Shown here in pieces: positions 26,006 through 34,773 of a stretch of 45,681 nt of DNA. The notes under the pieces were generated by a model. That model was not told where the DNA came from and did not search any database. It saw nothing but the letters and a program-made list of their open reading frames with translations. Every line of letters begins with the position of its first letter. Positions within the stretch are counted from its first letter, which is position 1. The position numbers were made by a program, and so were the translations under genes. Origin of the DNA: Fabrea salina (Eukaryota; Ciliophora; Heterotrichea; Heterotrichida; Fabreidae); assembly GCA_022984795.1 (NCBI GenBank), contig JALIHJ010000088.1:1-45681 (forward strand), written 5' to 3'.

Positions 26006-26839
26006 TTAATAGTTACTTAAGAAACCTCTTAAAGACTTTTTGACTAAAAAGTAAAACCAATAAAGGTTGAGGCACAAAACAACATGCATCAACAGGTTAA
26101 GAACTAAGTAACTTTTGTTGTCAACCAGCAAAGAATACGACTGGTTATACAAAATGTGGACTGAACAGAACCAAAGTCTTAAGTATCCCCAAGAAATCAC
26201 CAGAACTCCCAAACTGAGTCTAAACAACAACCTACACCCTAGTTCGTAGAATATCTTTGTCAAGGACACAAAGATCTCTGGGATGCTGTGCACGTTCAGC
26301 ACAAGCACTGACACGTAGTGCAGACCTAGTAAGTTCCCCAGAGCTACCAAAATCACTGTTACTGTGTGGTGCAGCAGAACTTCCACGAAGTCTTTTCTAG
26401 GCGAACTTAGAATGTGCACTAACCACCAAAACACGTTGTAACCAAAATGCATGTCCAAAAAACTTCCAAGGCCTTCTCCAGTCACGAGCAAGTAACAGCC
26501 TGCCCCAAAACTCAAAGTAAAAAACACCCCCTTGAACACTTCGTTAGTCAGTTTTTGCGCTCTTTCTTCCCTCAACTTGCCAACTAGCTTTACAGTTATG
26601 CTTTTCCTACAAAAGGGTAAAAGAAAGTACTTCAAACTACACACTGACACAAATAACCCAGCAACCCAGACACACCCGCCCCTGAGTTCACTCAGTGAAG
26701 TTTTGCTAAAAGTTGAATCCCAGTCCTTAAGGAACCAACCCATAAGTGGAACTAGCAAAGCCAGCACTAGCAAGAACAAACTCTGCAGAAAGTTTTGTCT
26801 CACAAAGGTCCTCATGAGCCCTTTAACTCCTAACTCCAT
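26006..26839 (-). CDS. TLC/Lag1 family paralogue with degenerate Lag motif
   Basis: A protein of 277 residues starting MELGVKGLMRTF; the longer start at 26866 would overlap the divergent gene at 26854. It parallels the neighbouring ceramide synthase over most of its length (SSPRKDFVEVLLHHTVTVIL; FYWFYFLVKK) and keeps the two His. But the motif that reads HDISDMF in the neighbour reads HSIPEIF here, so the conserved Asp is Ser and the second Asp is Glu. It also lacks about 60 residues compared with the neighbour. Probably an ancient tandem duplicate that lost or changed catalysis; a regulatory or different TLC role is possible. Confidence 0.85.
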   Translation of the reverse strand: MELGVKGLMRTFVRQNFLQSLFLLVLALLVPLMGWFLKDWDSTFSKTSLSELRGGCVWVAGLFVSVCSLKYFLLPFCRKSITVKLVGKLREERAQKLTNEVFKGVFFTLSFGAGCYLLVTGEGLGSFLDMHFGYNVFWWLVHILSSPRKDFVEVLLHHTVTVILVALGNLLGLHYVSVLVLNVHSIPEIFVSLTKIFYELGCRLLFRLSLGVLVISWGYLRLWFCSVHILYNQSYSLLVDNKSYLVLNLLMHVVLCLNLYWFYFLVKKSLRGFLSNY

Positions 26840-26853
26840 TATATTGCTTATAA

Positions 26854-27210
26854 ATGGGACAACCACAACGTAGAAAAAAGACCACTGCCAAAGACAAGTC
26901 AGTCCACAGAGCTGTGAAAAATAAACACTACCAAAAAGACATCGACCAAATCCACAAGGACTTAGAACCCCAAAACCACCAAAAACTAACTAACCAAGAA
27001 ATCGACGAAGAACTTCCAGGACAGGGCCAGCACTACTGTGTGCCCTGTGCAAGGTACTTCATCAACCAAAGCAGCTTAACTCAGCACTACAAAACCAAAC
27101 CTCACAAAAAAAGACTCAAAGCCCTTAAGGAACAACCTTACTCGCAAGAAGAAGCTGAAAGGTGCGCAGGCATGACCAAACCTTCCCGAGACATCACAAT
27201 GAAATCCTAA
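26854..27210 (+). CDS. ZNF593: ZNF593/Bud20 family ribosome-biogenesis zinc finger
   Basis: A protein of 118 residues, the usual family size. It has a basic N-terminus (GQPQRRKKTTAKDKSVHRA), the DIDQIHKDL motif, then one C2H2 finger (HYCVPCARYFINQSSLTQHY, then KTKPHKKRLK) and the tail PYSQEEAERCAGM, which is nearly the same as in human ZNF593 (PYSQEEAERAAGM). Bud20 in yeast is a shuttling factor for pre-60S export; the same role is inferred here. It is divergent from the TLC paralogue with 14 bp between starts. PDPK1 follows 15 bp after its stop on the same strand. Confidence 0.93.
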   Translation: MGQPQRRKKTTAKDKSVHRAVKNKHYQKDIDQIHKDLEPQNHQKLTNQEIDEELPGQGQHYCVPCARYFINQSSLTQHYKTKPHKKRLKALKEQPYSQEEAERCAGMTKPSRDITMKS

Positions 27211-27225
27211 ATAATAACATAATTC

Positions 27226-28449
27226 ATGGAGTCCAAAAGGATAAAAACAACAGACTTTGAGTTCCTAGAAACCCTCGGCAGGGGTTCCTACGGAAAGGTA
27301 GTAAGAGCCCTTAAACTAGACACCCAGCACCCCTACGCTATAAAAATAGTTAAGAAAAGCCTGCTTAAAAAGGTAACTCCAAAGCAGGAAAACAAAGTCA
27401 AACAAGCCCACAACGAAAGAAACATTCTGGCACAACTCAAGGGAGAACCAGGAGTTGTTAATCTCCACTACACTTTCCAGGACTCCCACAACTTGTACTT
27501 CGTCTTAGAACTTTGTCCCTTTGGCAACCTTTTTTCCCTGATTTCTAGGTTCCAAAAGAACTTTCCCCTCGAACTTGCCAAGTTCTACACTGCACAACTT
27601 GTTTCCACTCTGGAGAGACTGCACTCCTGCGGAGTTGTCCACAGAGACATCAAACCCCAGAACCTACTTTTGGACAAAAACTACCACTTGAAACTAACTG
27701 ACTTTGGCTCAGCCAAAGTAGAAGAAACTCCACTTCAAAAAGTCCGAACAAACACCTTTGTAGGCACAGCAGAGTAAACGCTACTTAGGTATGTTGCGCC
27801 TGAAGTGCTTTACGGACACACTGCAGGCCCTCCTGCAGACCTTTGGGCTCTTGGGTGCGTAGTTTTTCACTTGCTGACCTCCTTTCCTCCATTCCAGGCT
27901 GAGAACGACTACCTTACTTTTGAAAAAATCAAAAAGGCAGACCTTGAGTTTCCAGAAGGCTTAACTAGTGAAAGTGTGCACCTCATCAGGATGCTGCTCA
28001 AACAAGAACCTTTGAAACGACTAGGGTCTGGAGTTCCTGGTTCTTCAAAGGATTTCCAAGCCTTGAAGTCGCACTCCTTTTTTTCTGGAATTAACTTTGA
28101 AGAGATTTATGCTCTAGACCCTCCCCTGGACTTCACACTTAGCCCCCAGCACTCCGAGGACGAGGAACTTAAGTTGCCCCAAACTCTAGTGTCTGGAGTA
28201 GTTAAGTTGTGGGAAACTTGGATATACAAAAGAAGACTGCTCTTCGTCACCGATGAACCCAACATTCTTTACTACAACACAAAAAGTGAGTATTTAGGAA
28301 GCATCAACTTCAGTTCTAGCTTGAAAACTAAGATCCGAAGCAACAAGTGTTTTTGCTTAGAGACTCGCAACAAAACCTACTACTTCAAGGCTGTAGACTA
28401 CGACGCAACTCACTGGGTTACAGTCATCAATGGGTTGCTTAAAGTTTAA
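27226..28449 (+). CDS. PDPK1: 3-phosphoinositide-dependent protein kinase 1 (one 15-nt intron)
   Basis: The frame is open to 27777 and resumes after a 15-nt intron (27774-27788); the joined protein has 402 residues. The kinase domain is at about 11-275: LGRGSYGKV, AIK, VHRDIKPQNLL, DFGSAKV, and the activation segment NTFVGTAEYVAPEVL, where the splice falls exactly between Glu and Tyr. This segment and the lack of a C-terminal hydrophobic motif are typical of PDK1. A PH domain fills about 300-400 (KRRLLFVTDEPNILYYN ... HWVTVINGLL), as in PDK1. It phosphorylates activation loops of other AGC kinases, probably at PIP3-containing membranes. It is convergent with the snoRNA and F-box genes. Confidence 0.92.
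27774..27788 (+). other. 15-nt spliceosomal intron
   Basis: GTAAACGCTACTTAG, in PDPK1. Without removal the frame ends at TAA within the intron. Removal restores the invariant GTAEYVAPE segment of the kinase, so the boundaries are unambiguous. The A at position 10 is the likely branch point. Confidence 0.95.
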
Positions 28450-28458
28450 GCTATAAAT

Positions 28459-28521
28459 ACTTTAGTCAGATTCTAAGTTGCATCACTTATCAAAGCAGAT
28501 CTTGTGATCATCACTCAAAGT
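28459..28521 (-). ncRNA. Candidate C/D-box snoRNA (63 nt)
   Basis: On the minus strand, box C GTGATGA (28508-28514, matching RUGAUGA) and box D CTGA (28466-28469) are 38 nt apart. They are framed by a terminal stem ACTTT/AAAGT with an extra G-U pair. Degenerate D' (CTGC) and C' (TGATAAG) boxes are possible in between. The guide upstream of box D would be about GCAACTTAGAAT; I could not place its rRNA or snRNA target. The element sits in the only gap above 150 bp in the main gene array (28450-28632), between the convergent PDPK1 and F-box genes. It may be processed from the F-box gene 3' end. Confidence 0.5.
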
Positions 28522-28593
28522 CTATACAGTTGTTCCAGCTTATGACTCAGTCACGCTTAAGGAAGGCAACTTTAAGAGTCTGGATCCCTGTTC

Positions 28594-28614
28594 CACATAT
28601 TCCATTAATATGTG
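28594..28614. other. Perfect 8-bp hairpin just downstream of the F-box gene
   Basis: CACATATT and AATATGTG pair perfectly around a 5-base loop (CCATT). It lies 18 bp past the F-box gene stop on that gene's strand, and upstream of the candidate snoRNA. It could be a 3'-end processing or termination structure; this is inference only. A palindrome TGACTCAGTCA also lies in the same gap, near 28543-28553. Confidence 0.3.
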
Positions 28615-28632
28615 ATTACTATTAAATATGAA

Positions 28633-29400
28633 TTAACTCTTAAAAGTATTAGGAAACTTACTCAGAAAGTAAGACTTTAAGTCGTTTATGTTGTTCTCGT
28701 ACTCATACTTTTGCAAGTAAGTTTCTAAGTAAATCAGTGGTCTTTTTAGAGGGTCTGTCAGTCGAATGAGGGTTTCAATGTAGCTGTGCATGCTCTTGAA
28801 CACTGGAATTTCTGCGTGGCTCTGGATTCTTATCTTCCTGAACTTCTTTTTGAGCCTTTTTCTTTTGCTTTCGGGCAAACTAGTGACTTTTAGTTTGTGG
28901 AAGTTGTTTTTGAACCTCCAGTACTCAGAAAGCATTTCTAAGTAAGGAACAAGTTTTTCCTTCTTTGTTTGTGTTCGGTTCATCTTAGGGTGGGTGTTGG
29001 GTCTACTGAGTTTTAAATCAAACAACAACACAAAGCAGTCAAGTAACTTTAGCACTTCTTTGCTGACTGAGTTTTGGTTACTTTGACTTATGTGGTCAGT
29101 TACCCTTCCCAAAGAGAACTTGTCAATTTCGTCTAGAGATTCTTCCAGTTCCTCAAAGAGTCCCGAAACTCCAATTGCTTCCTTTGAAAAGTGATCTATG
29201 TAAACTCCAAACGACTTTTGGTACTCTTCTTCACTGTTTAGTGGAGATAGTGGACTGGTTACTTGGAACTTGTAAAACTTTACAACAGCCTTATCGAACC
29301 TCTTATTTACTAGTCTCAGCGTAACCAACTCAAAGCTCACTGCCCAATCTAAGTAAACAAACAAGCAGTTCACCAAAATGTTGTCTGACAAAGACTCCAT
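28633..29400 (-). CDS. F-box-like protein, otherwise unknown
   Basis: A protein of 255 residues. Residues 4-45 resemble an F-box (LSDNILVNCLFVYLDW ... LRLVNKRFDKAV), which would bind Skp1. The rest is helical and charged without a recognisable substrate domain; a basic cluster lies near 175-190 (SKRKRLKKKFRKIR). The F-box call is tentative. The start codon is 8 bp from the divergent gene at 29409. Downstream, 111 bp separate its stop from the candidate snoRNA on the same strand. Confidence 0.5.
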   Translation of the reverse strand: MESLSDNILVNCLFVYLDWAVSFELVTLRLVNKRFDKAVVKFYKFQVTSPLSPLNSEEEYQKSFGVYIDHFSKEAIGVSGLFEELEESLDEIDKFSLGRVTDHISQSNQNSVSKEVLKLLDCFVLLFDLKLSRPNTHPKMNRTQTKKEKLVPYLEMLSEYWRFKNNFHKLKVTSLPESKRKRLKKKFRKIRIQSHAEIPVFKSMHSYIETLIRLTDPLKRPLIYLETYLQKYEYENNINDLKSYFLSKFPNTFKS

Positions 29401-29408
29401 TACAAACT

Positions 29409-30356
29409 ATGGAAACCAAGTTACTCAAAAACCTGCGCTCTATGGACTTTAGCCAAGTCTTACTGGAAGCAGAAAACCTTTTACTGAAAAAGTCAGGCAC
29501 TCCTAAACTGCACTCTGCCATGCTACAAAGGTGCTCTGAAGTATACCGGAAAGAAAACACCAAGGATGCTTGTAGACTGTTTGAAGTTTACAGTCAATAT
29601 AAGCCTAGTTCTGAGTCCTTCAAAGAAACATTTAACCAACTCCAAGAAAAACTGCTGCCTAACTTAGTTGAGTTCAGAGACTGCCTAAGTGTGCTCAAAA
29701 CAACCAGTGCTTACAACACAGGAAGCAAAGAGTTTTACTTAGCAATCCACTCTAAGATGCTTGAGAGTTTTCCTGAAGAACTGCACCCTAAAGAAGTAGC
29801 TGCTATTTCCAACAGTTTTTGTGACTCACTAAAGCAACTTCCGCACACACAGTCAATTTACGAACCACTTGAAAACAAAATAAGTTCTTCAGAGTACCTA
29901 GTCTTTACTATGCAGGGCTTTTTACTTGCACAGAAAGGGTCACCCTCTTTTGTTCCTAAAGTTTGCAGAATCTTTAAGGACAACCTAGACAACTACAACC
30001 CTTCAGAACTCTCACATGCAACCCACTTGTTTACTCTGTTCAACTACCGAGACATTGAGTTCTACAAACTGCTGGAAGAACAACAGTGCAAGTTAGGTTC
30101 TTTCCAGGACTGGGTCGACGGAGCCCAGGACTTAGCTGGAGTAGGGATTTATCCTGAACTGTTTCTACAGCAAATCCTCAACCACCTAGAAGAGTCAAGG
30201 GACCTCATGCAACTTACTGTAGTGGAGTGGGTGCTTTTGAAGTTCAAAAAGACCCCCCCAGAACACTTTGTCCAAAAAAGAAGGGAATTAACTTTTCTGT
30301 CTAACTTTAGCGAACTTAAAGAACACTTAAAACTTAGGTACTGGATAAGTAATTAA
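29409..30356 (+). CDS. Helical-repeat protein, unknown; possibly organellar RNA-binding
   Basis: A protein of 315 residues, almost entirely helical, with repeated units of about 35-40 residues (for example YNPSELSHATHLFTLFNYRDIEFYKLLEE after FVPKVCRIFKDNLDN). This look is shared with FASTK-type and octotricopeptide-type proteins of mitochondria, but there is no RAP domain and I would not assign a family. The N-terminus (METKLLKNLRSMDFSQVL) is amphipathic and could be a targeting helix. Its TAA stop overlaps the stop of a convergent 48-aa gene within one TTAA. Confidence 0.6.
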   Translation: METKLLKNLRSMDFSQVLLEAENLLLKKSGTPKLHSAMLQRCSEVYRKENTKDACRLFEVYSQYKPSSESFKETFNQLQEKLLPNLVEFRDCLSVLKTTSAYNTGSKEFYLAIHSKMLESFPEELHPKEVAAISNSFCDSLKQLPHTQSIYEPLENKISSSEYLVFTMQGFLLAQKGSPSFVPKVCRIFKDNLDNYNPSELSHATHLFTLFNYRDIEFYKLLEEQQCKLGSFQDWVDGAQDLAGVGIYPELFLQQILNHLEESRDLMQLTVVEWVLLKFKKTPPEHFVQKRRELTFLSNFSELKEHLKLRYWISN

Positions 30357-30499
30357 CTACTGGAAGGGCTGGGTCTTTTGAGCTTGAGTTTCTGGATTAA
30401 GAAGTTGTGCCACTTAGCCCGGAACACCTCGGACACGGTTGCGGTTGCCAATAGAAAAAACAGCCCATAACTAAGTAGTATCTTCCTGCCAGACTTCAT
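30353..30499 (-). CDS. Micro-protein, 48 aa, one transmembrane helix
   Basis: The minus-strand frame ATG (30499) to TAA encodes 48 residues. A short basic N-terminus (MKSGRK) precedes a membrane helix at about 7-23 (ILLSYGLFFLLATATV) and a basic, amphipathic tail ending RPSPSSS. It fills an otherwise unexplained interval whose neighbours are packed, and its stop sits in the same TTAA as the convergent gene's stop, the arrangement of real gene pairs here. It resembles small mitochondrial inner-membrane or SMIM-type subunits in form only. It is too short to be certain. Confidence 0.5.
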   Translation of the reverse strand: MKSGRKILLSYGLFFLLATATVSEVFRAKWHNFLIQKLKLKRPSPSSS

Positions 30500-30569
30500 T
30501 TAACTAACAACACACAAGTAAGTGCACCTGCTTAGATCGCTAATCCATTTAATGCCTTGGAAGAATTTA

Positions 30570-33500
30570 ATGGCGTCTATTTGGCTAGAACCAATAGTTC
30601 ATGAAACTACAGGGTACCACTCGGACCCGATCAAACTTAGAAGACCTCTGCAGGTTTCGCAAATCAGAATAGCGAAGCCCGACACAGCCATTTCGCAGTT
30701 GGAGTTCCTTGCAAAGAACCTGAGACTACCTTCTGACGAATTAGTGAGCATAGAGAAGCTAGAAAGAGTAGAACCAATGGGAAATGACGTTCAGGTAGCT
30801 TTGGATGAGCCAATACTGACGAACTACATTTTGGTGAAGGGCGAATTCAAGAACCTCTCTTTATGTCTAGAAGCTTCCGAAGCTACTCTTAAACACGAAA
30901 ATATAACACTTAGGCCGGTAAATTCGAATTTAGACAGAAGAGGATGTAGAGTTGCTTGCAGCGTGCCCCCTAGGGTGGCCCGGTCTTTTACGGTACTGGG
31001 TTGATTCAGAAGGTTCAGGCGAAGTCCACTCTCTGCGCTACTCAGGACTAGGCACTCCTGGAGATCACCCCTTGGTAAGCGTAGGGCCTCCCACTCCCTA
31101 CTTCCCCGAAGCTCTCGTCGACACAACCCTTGCTGCCCTCCAAAGCCAAAACATACCCCAAATTAAGTCTGCACTTCACTTAGTTGACCTAGCAGGCGGA
31201 CAACTCATAGGCTCAGTGCGCGATCTTTTGCTGGCCTTTACACACCCCAGCAGTTGCTCAGTCTTCAAACTCAACATCGTTCGTGCAATAAGTTCAGTAC
31301 TCCACAACCCCCACAACTTCCACTTCTTCATGCACTCAGACATCACTCAGGGCCTAGATGCGAAGACAGCACATACTCACTTTGGCTATGGCAAGGCTAA
31401 GAAAGAAAACCAGAAAAAGCTAAAGACAGAAGAAGATGGAGTCTATACCTCTGGGTACCAAGTCATGCTGGCTCACCTGAAGAAACCCTTTAAGTTAGCT
31501 AATGCTATCAAAGCTCTTCTTAACAAGGCAGGGTTGTTTGAACTGCTAGAAAGGTTGCAAAAGGCTGCCAACAAACTGGATGAGGGAGTTCTGCCTTTGC
31601 TCGACACTGTCAGAAAACACCTTAAACTCCAACTCCTTCAAACATCAACAGTCCACATGACTAAGCACGAGTTCTTAGTAGGCAGACTCACGGTAGACTT
31701 TACTCAAGTATTTCCCCTGAGCTCCCAACTGGTTCTGAGTGACAGCCTTTCAGCTTGGCTGACCCACACCCGTTTCTTAAGAAACTTGCTACTCGTTATG
31801 CTGCACTCCCCTTTCCGGGAGTCCCCCACTGACTTCAGAACTTTGTTCATTACAGTTGCAGACATCTTTTTGACTCTAGTAAGGTCCCACGGAGGAGTGT
31901 TTTTTTTGAGTCAACACAAAAGAGTTGTTTTGCACACAGTAGCTGTTTTAGAAGCCATCGAAGGACCTCAGGAACCTGGAGAAGTCTCTCTTTTAGAAGA
32001 AGAGTACTTGCTAGGATTAATTCCTATTGAGAAAGTTACAGTCTACGCAAAGCAGTTGTCTGCTATTCTAAGGGCTTTTTTGAAGCTTTCTGAAGTAGTA
32101 GCAACACTTATGAACCAAGACTCAGGTTTAGGACTCAAGGAACTTTACTGCTACTTGAATTCTCTGCACCCTGACTTTCCTTTTATTCCCCACCAAGCCT
32201 TTTACACCATTTGCCGACTCCATCCTCAAGTTTTTGACTACGTTTTGCAACAAATCGACCCCAACTCTGAGATTGGCATGATCAAGAGTTTCTACGCCCT
32301 AGAAATAGCTGCAGCTGTCCTGAAAGAGGATCGGAACGCTGAGCTTATTTTGTTGAGAGGAAACTACATCAGGGAAGTTCTCGGACCCCTGGCTGAAATA
32401 AACACTTTGTTCAAGAAACAAACTGACCTTGTTTTGGAGTGGGTAGGCAGGCGCAACTTAAGCATCGACTCCTTAATAGAAGAGGTGAAGGAGTTTGGGG
32501 GAGTCAAAAGCGACTCTGTTGCTGGCAAAAAGAACCACTTGCCAATAGGTGGTGTGAGTGACTGCGAAGTTGAAATTGGAGAGTTTGGTTTAATGAGTGA
32601 AAGCGGGTCTAAAATCATTCCACTGAGTTCTGCCTTGAGGACCCTTAACTCTATGATTTCAACTTCAAAGGGGGTTTCTGTACAGCTTGTGTCTAAGGGC
32701 TTTTTAACAGTCCTCTCGAACCTTGTAGGCAAGGTCACCTACATACTCCACACTCTGTACTTGTGTCCCTTCAACACAGAGGCCTTTGTGCTTGACTTTA
32801 AAAACCAACGCAAAACTGAACACTTTGAACTGTTGTTGCCGTGCTTCAACATGCTCAACATCATCTTGGAACAACTTTTAGCGACTAACTTGTTGCTTTA
32901 CAACAACTCTTACTTGCTTGAAAACATAGTGCATGTTTTTTGCATCTCAGACCTCATTCTCAGCAAACAAAACGACATCACTGTCCACAAAGTGTCCCGT
33001 TTGATCAAAACAACTCTTATTCTTTGGGGCCAAGAAGCCAACTTCACAGCCGTTTACCTCCCTGTGGTCCTTGAGCACGCTTTCCAGTACCCTTTCAAAG
33101 CCAGTGCAGTTATGAACCTCCTAGGTGGGTTGTTTGAGCACTACATCTCTTATAAAGACCCTTCTTTTGGGTACAGGTGCCTCAGCTACTTAATGCAAGA
33201 ACCTACTCCGGTTCTTTTTTCTCCCCAACTGATGTACTACTACTTAATGAAGGCTGAAAACACCGAAGCTGAAGACAAAATACTCAAAACCATGATGCTC
33301 AAGTACGAAGACTTCAAGGACAGGAGTTCCCGCAAGTACGAAGCACGTCAGGTCTGGGAAACTAAACAGGTCCCTTCTCTACTCCACTCCCGTAACAACT
33401 CCATACTCAAAACTCTGTTGAAGGGCTTCATTCCCTCTAACTCTTACGACTTAAACACAGCGCTTCTCAGACTGCTCAGGTGCATAGCAGCAGTTGGCCA

Positions 33501-34758
33501 CCTAGAAGGAACACAAACCATAGTTGAAACCCTAGTGGGGCACCTCGAAGCTGAAGAAGACCTCCAGGCCAAAGCTCTCTGGGCTTTGGTAGCTGTGACA
33601 GAAGTCCCTATTGGCAAAGCTGTGTGTCTAAAGCACTCCCGACTTATAGTTCCCTTTTTGCGCAAACACCAAGTTTTGGCCCTGAGGATCTACAGAAACT
33701 TATTGGACCCAAGCATAGGCGACGACTTAGACCTGCCCCAACTAGTAGAAATCCAAAACTTCCTTTTGGAACTAAGACCTCTGCTTTCGTTTTACGTGCC
33801 AGGCATGGAAACCAGCATGTCAGTAGAAGAAGAAGAAGATGACCTTTACGGAGAGTTCGTTGAGCCTGTTAACCAGCAAACTGGGTGTGACTGGGAATTC
33901 ACTTTCTGGGCTTTAAAGTGCACTTTGGAACTAAGCAAACACGAAGTCGGGAAATCTGTGATCCAGTGTGGCCAGTTCCCCTACGACCCGAACTCCCCTC
34001 CTTCTCTTGACTTCAGCGAGTGCTTGAACAGGTTGAGTTTAGCACTCCAAAAGCCAGAAATGCTCGAAAAAGTCTTTGCTTTGACTGAGTTGATGGTTCA
34101 AGTTCTAAAAGAAACAAGTTCAGCTATAGTTTCAAAAGACTCACTTGAGAAACTAAAACTCAATTTAGAGTCCCTCAAAAACAAAAGGGCAGAAAACGTG
34201 CTTGGACTTCTTAAAAAGGTCCCTGAGTCAGCTAAGCCTTCCAGCAGCAGTCCCAAAGAACCTAAAGAACTTTCCCAACGGTTCACTAAACTAACTCCTG
34301 AGTACCAAAAAATCAAAGAGTTCCAAAAAAACGTCAAAAAGAGCCACAAAAAAGAAGTGGTTCAAGGCAAAAGGGCTGGAGAAAAACTAGAAGTCAAACC
34401 CATCCAGTTCCTAACCGACCTGGTGCCTCCTCCCTACCCACCCCTTTTCAAATTCAAAGGCGACCTCAAGAGTTGGTGGACACGAGAACACCAAGAATTC
34501 ATCCCAGAAGTCACCTTAGAAAAAATGCAAGCTGAAGAAGAAAGGCACAGGTCTCAACAAGTTCCCCAGATGCTCCAGTACCCACGTATGTACTCCATGC
34601 AAAGCAACTTCAGCGACGCTGAAAGGAACGCCTTACAAGAACTCATGCAGTTACTCCAGAGAAAAGACCGCAGTCACGACCCAAGACTCCAGCTGCGCAT
34701 TGAGCACTTACTCACAGAACACCCAAATTTGTGTGAATATATTTCTAGCAGAACTTAA
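30570..34758 (+). CDS. VIRMA: Virilizer/VIRMA, m6A writer complex scaffold (one 16-nt intron)
   Basis: Two frames are joined by removing the 16-nt intron at 30918-30933, giving about 1,390 residues. The N-terminal beta-rich part (WLEPIVHETTGYHSDPIKLRR, then QVSQIRI) matches the start of virilizer (LFLDTFKHPS, then FPCVVYINEVRV). After it comes a long armadillo-like helical region; SGYQVMLAHLKK ... KALLNKAGLFELLERLQK lines up with SGYQKLLELILL ... SAILQKCHFYEVLSEIKRL of human VIRMA. The C-terminal part is polar and Lys-rich. VIRMA scaffolds the WTAP/METTL3 mRNA N6-methyladenosine complex. ATG at 30552 is also in frame; 30570 (MASIWLEP) fits the family start better. Shorter than human (1,812), lacking the acidic insert. 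Confidence 0.8.
30918..30933 (+). other. 16-nt spliceosomal intron
   Basis: GTAAATTCGAATTTAG, in VIRMA. Removing it joins ...NITLRP to TEEDVELLAACPLGW and connects the two reading frames; leaving it in stops the first frame at 31004. With the 15-nt introns at 8220 and 27774 it shows the 15-16 nt size class of heterotrich ciliates. Confidence 0.9.
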
Positions 34759-34773
34759 TCATTCTAAATTTAA

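Noticed and set aside
28452-28459. TATAAATA as a promoter for a plus-strand RNA
   Set aside because: It overlaps the end of the minus-strand snoRNA candidate, is AT-rich like other intergenic pieces here, and no plus-strand gene follows before the F-box gene.
28450-28632. Telomerase RNA gene in the 183-bp gap
   Set aside because: A template for TGTTAGGG would need about 1.5 copies of CCCTAACA; the gap contains none on either strand.
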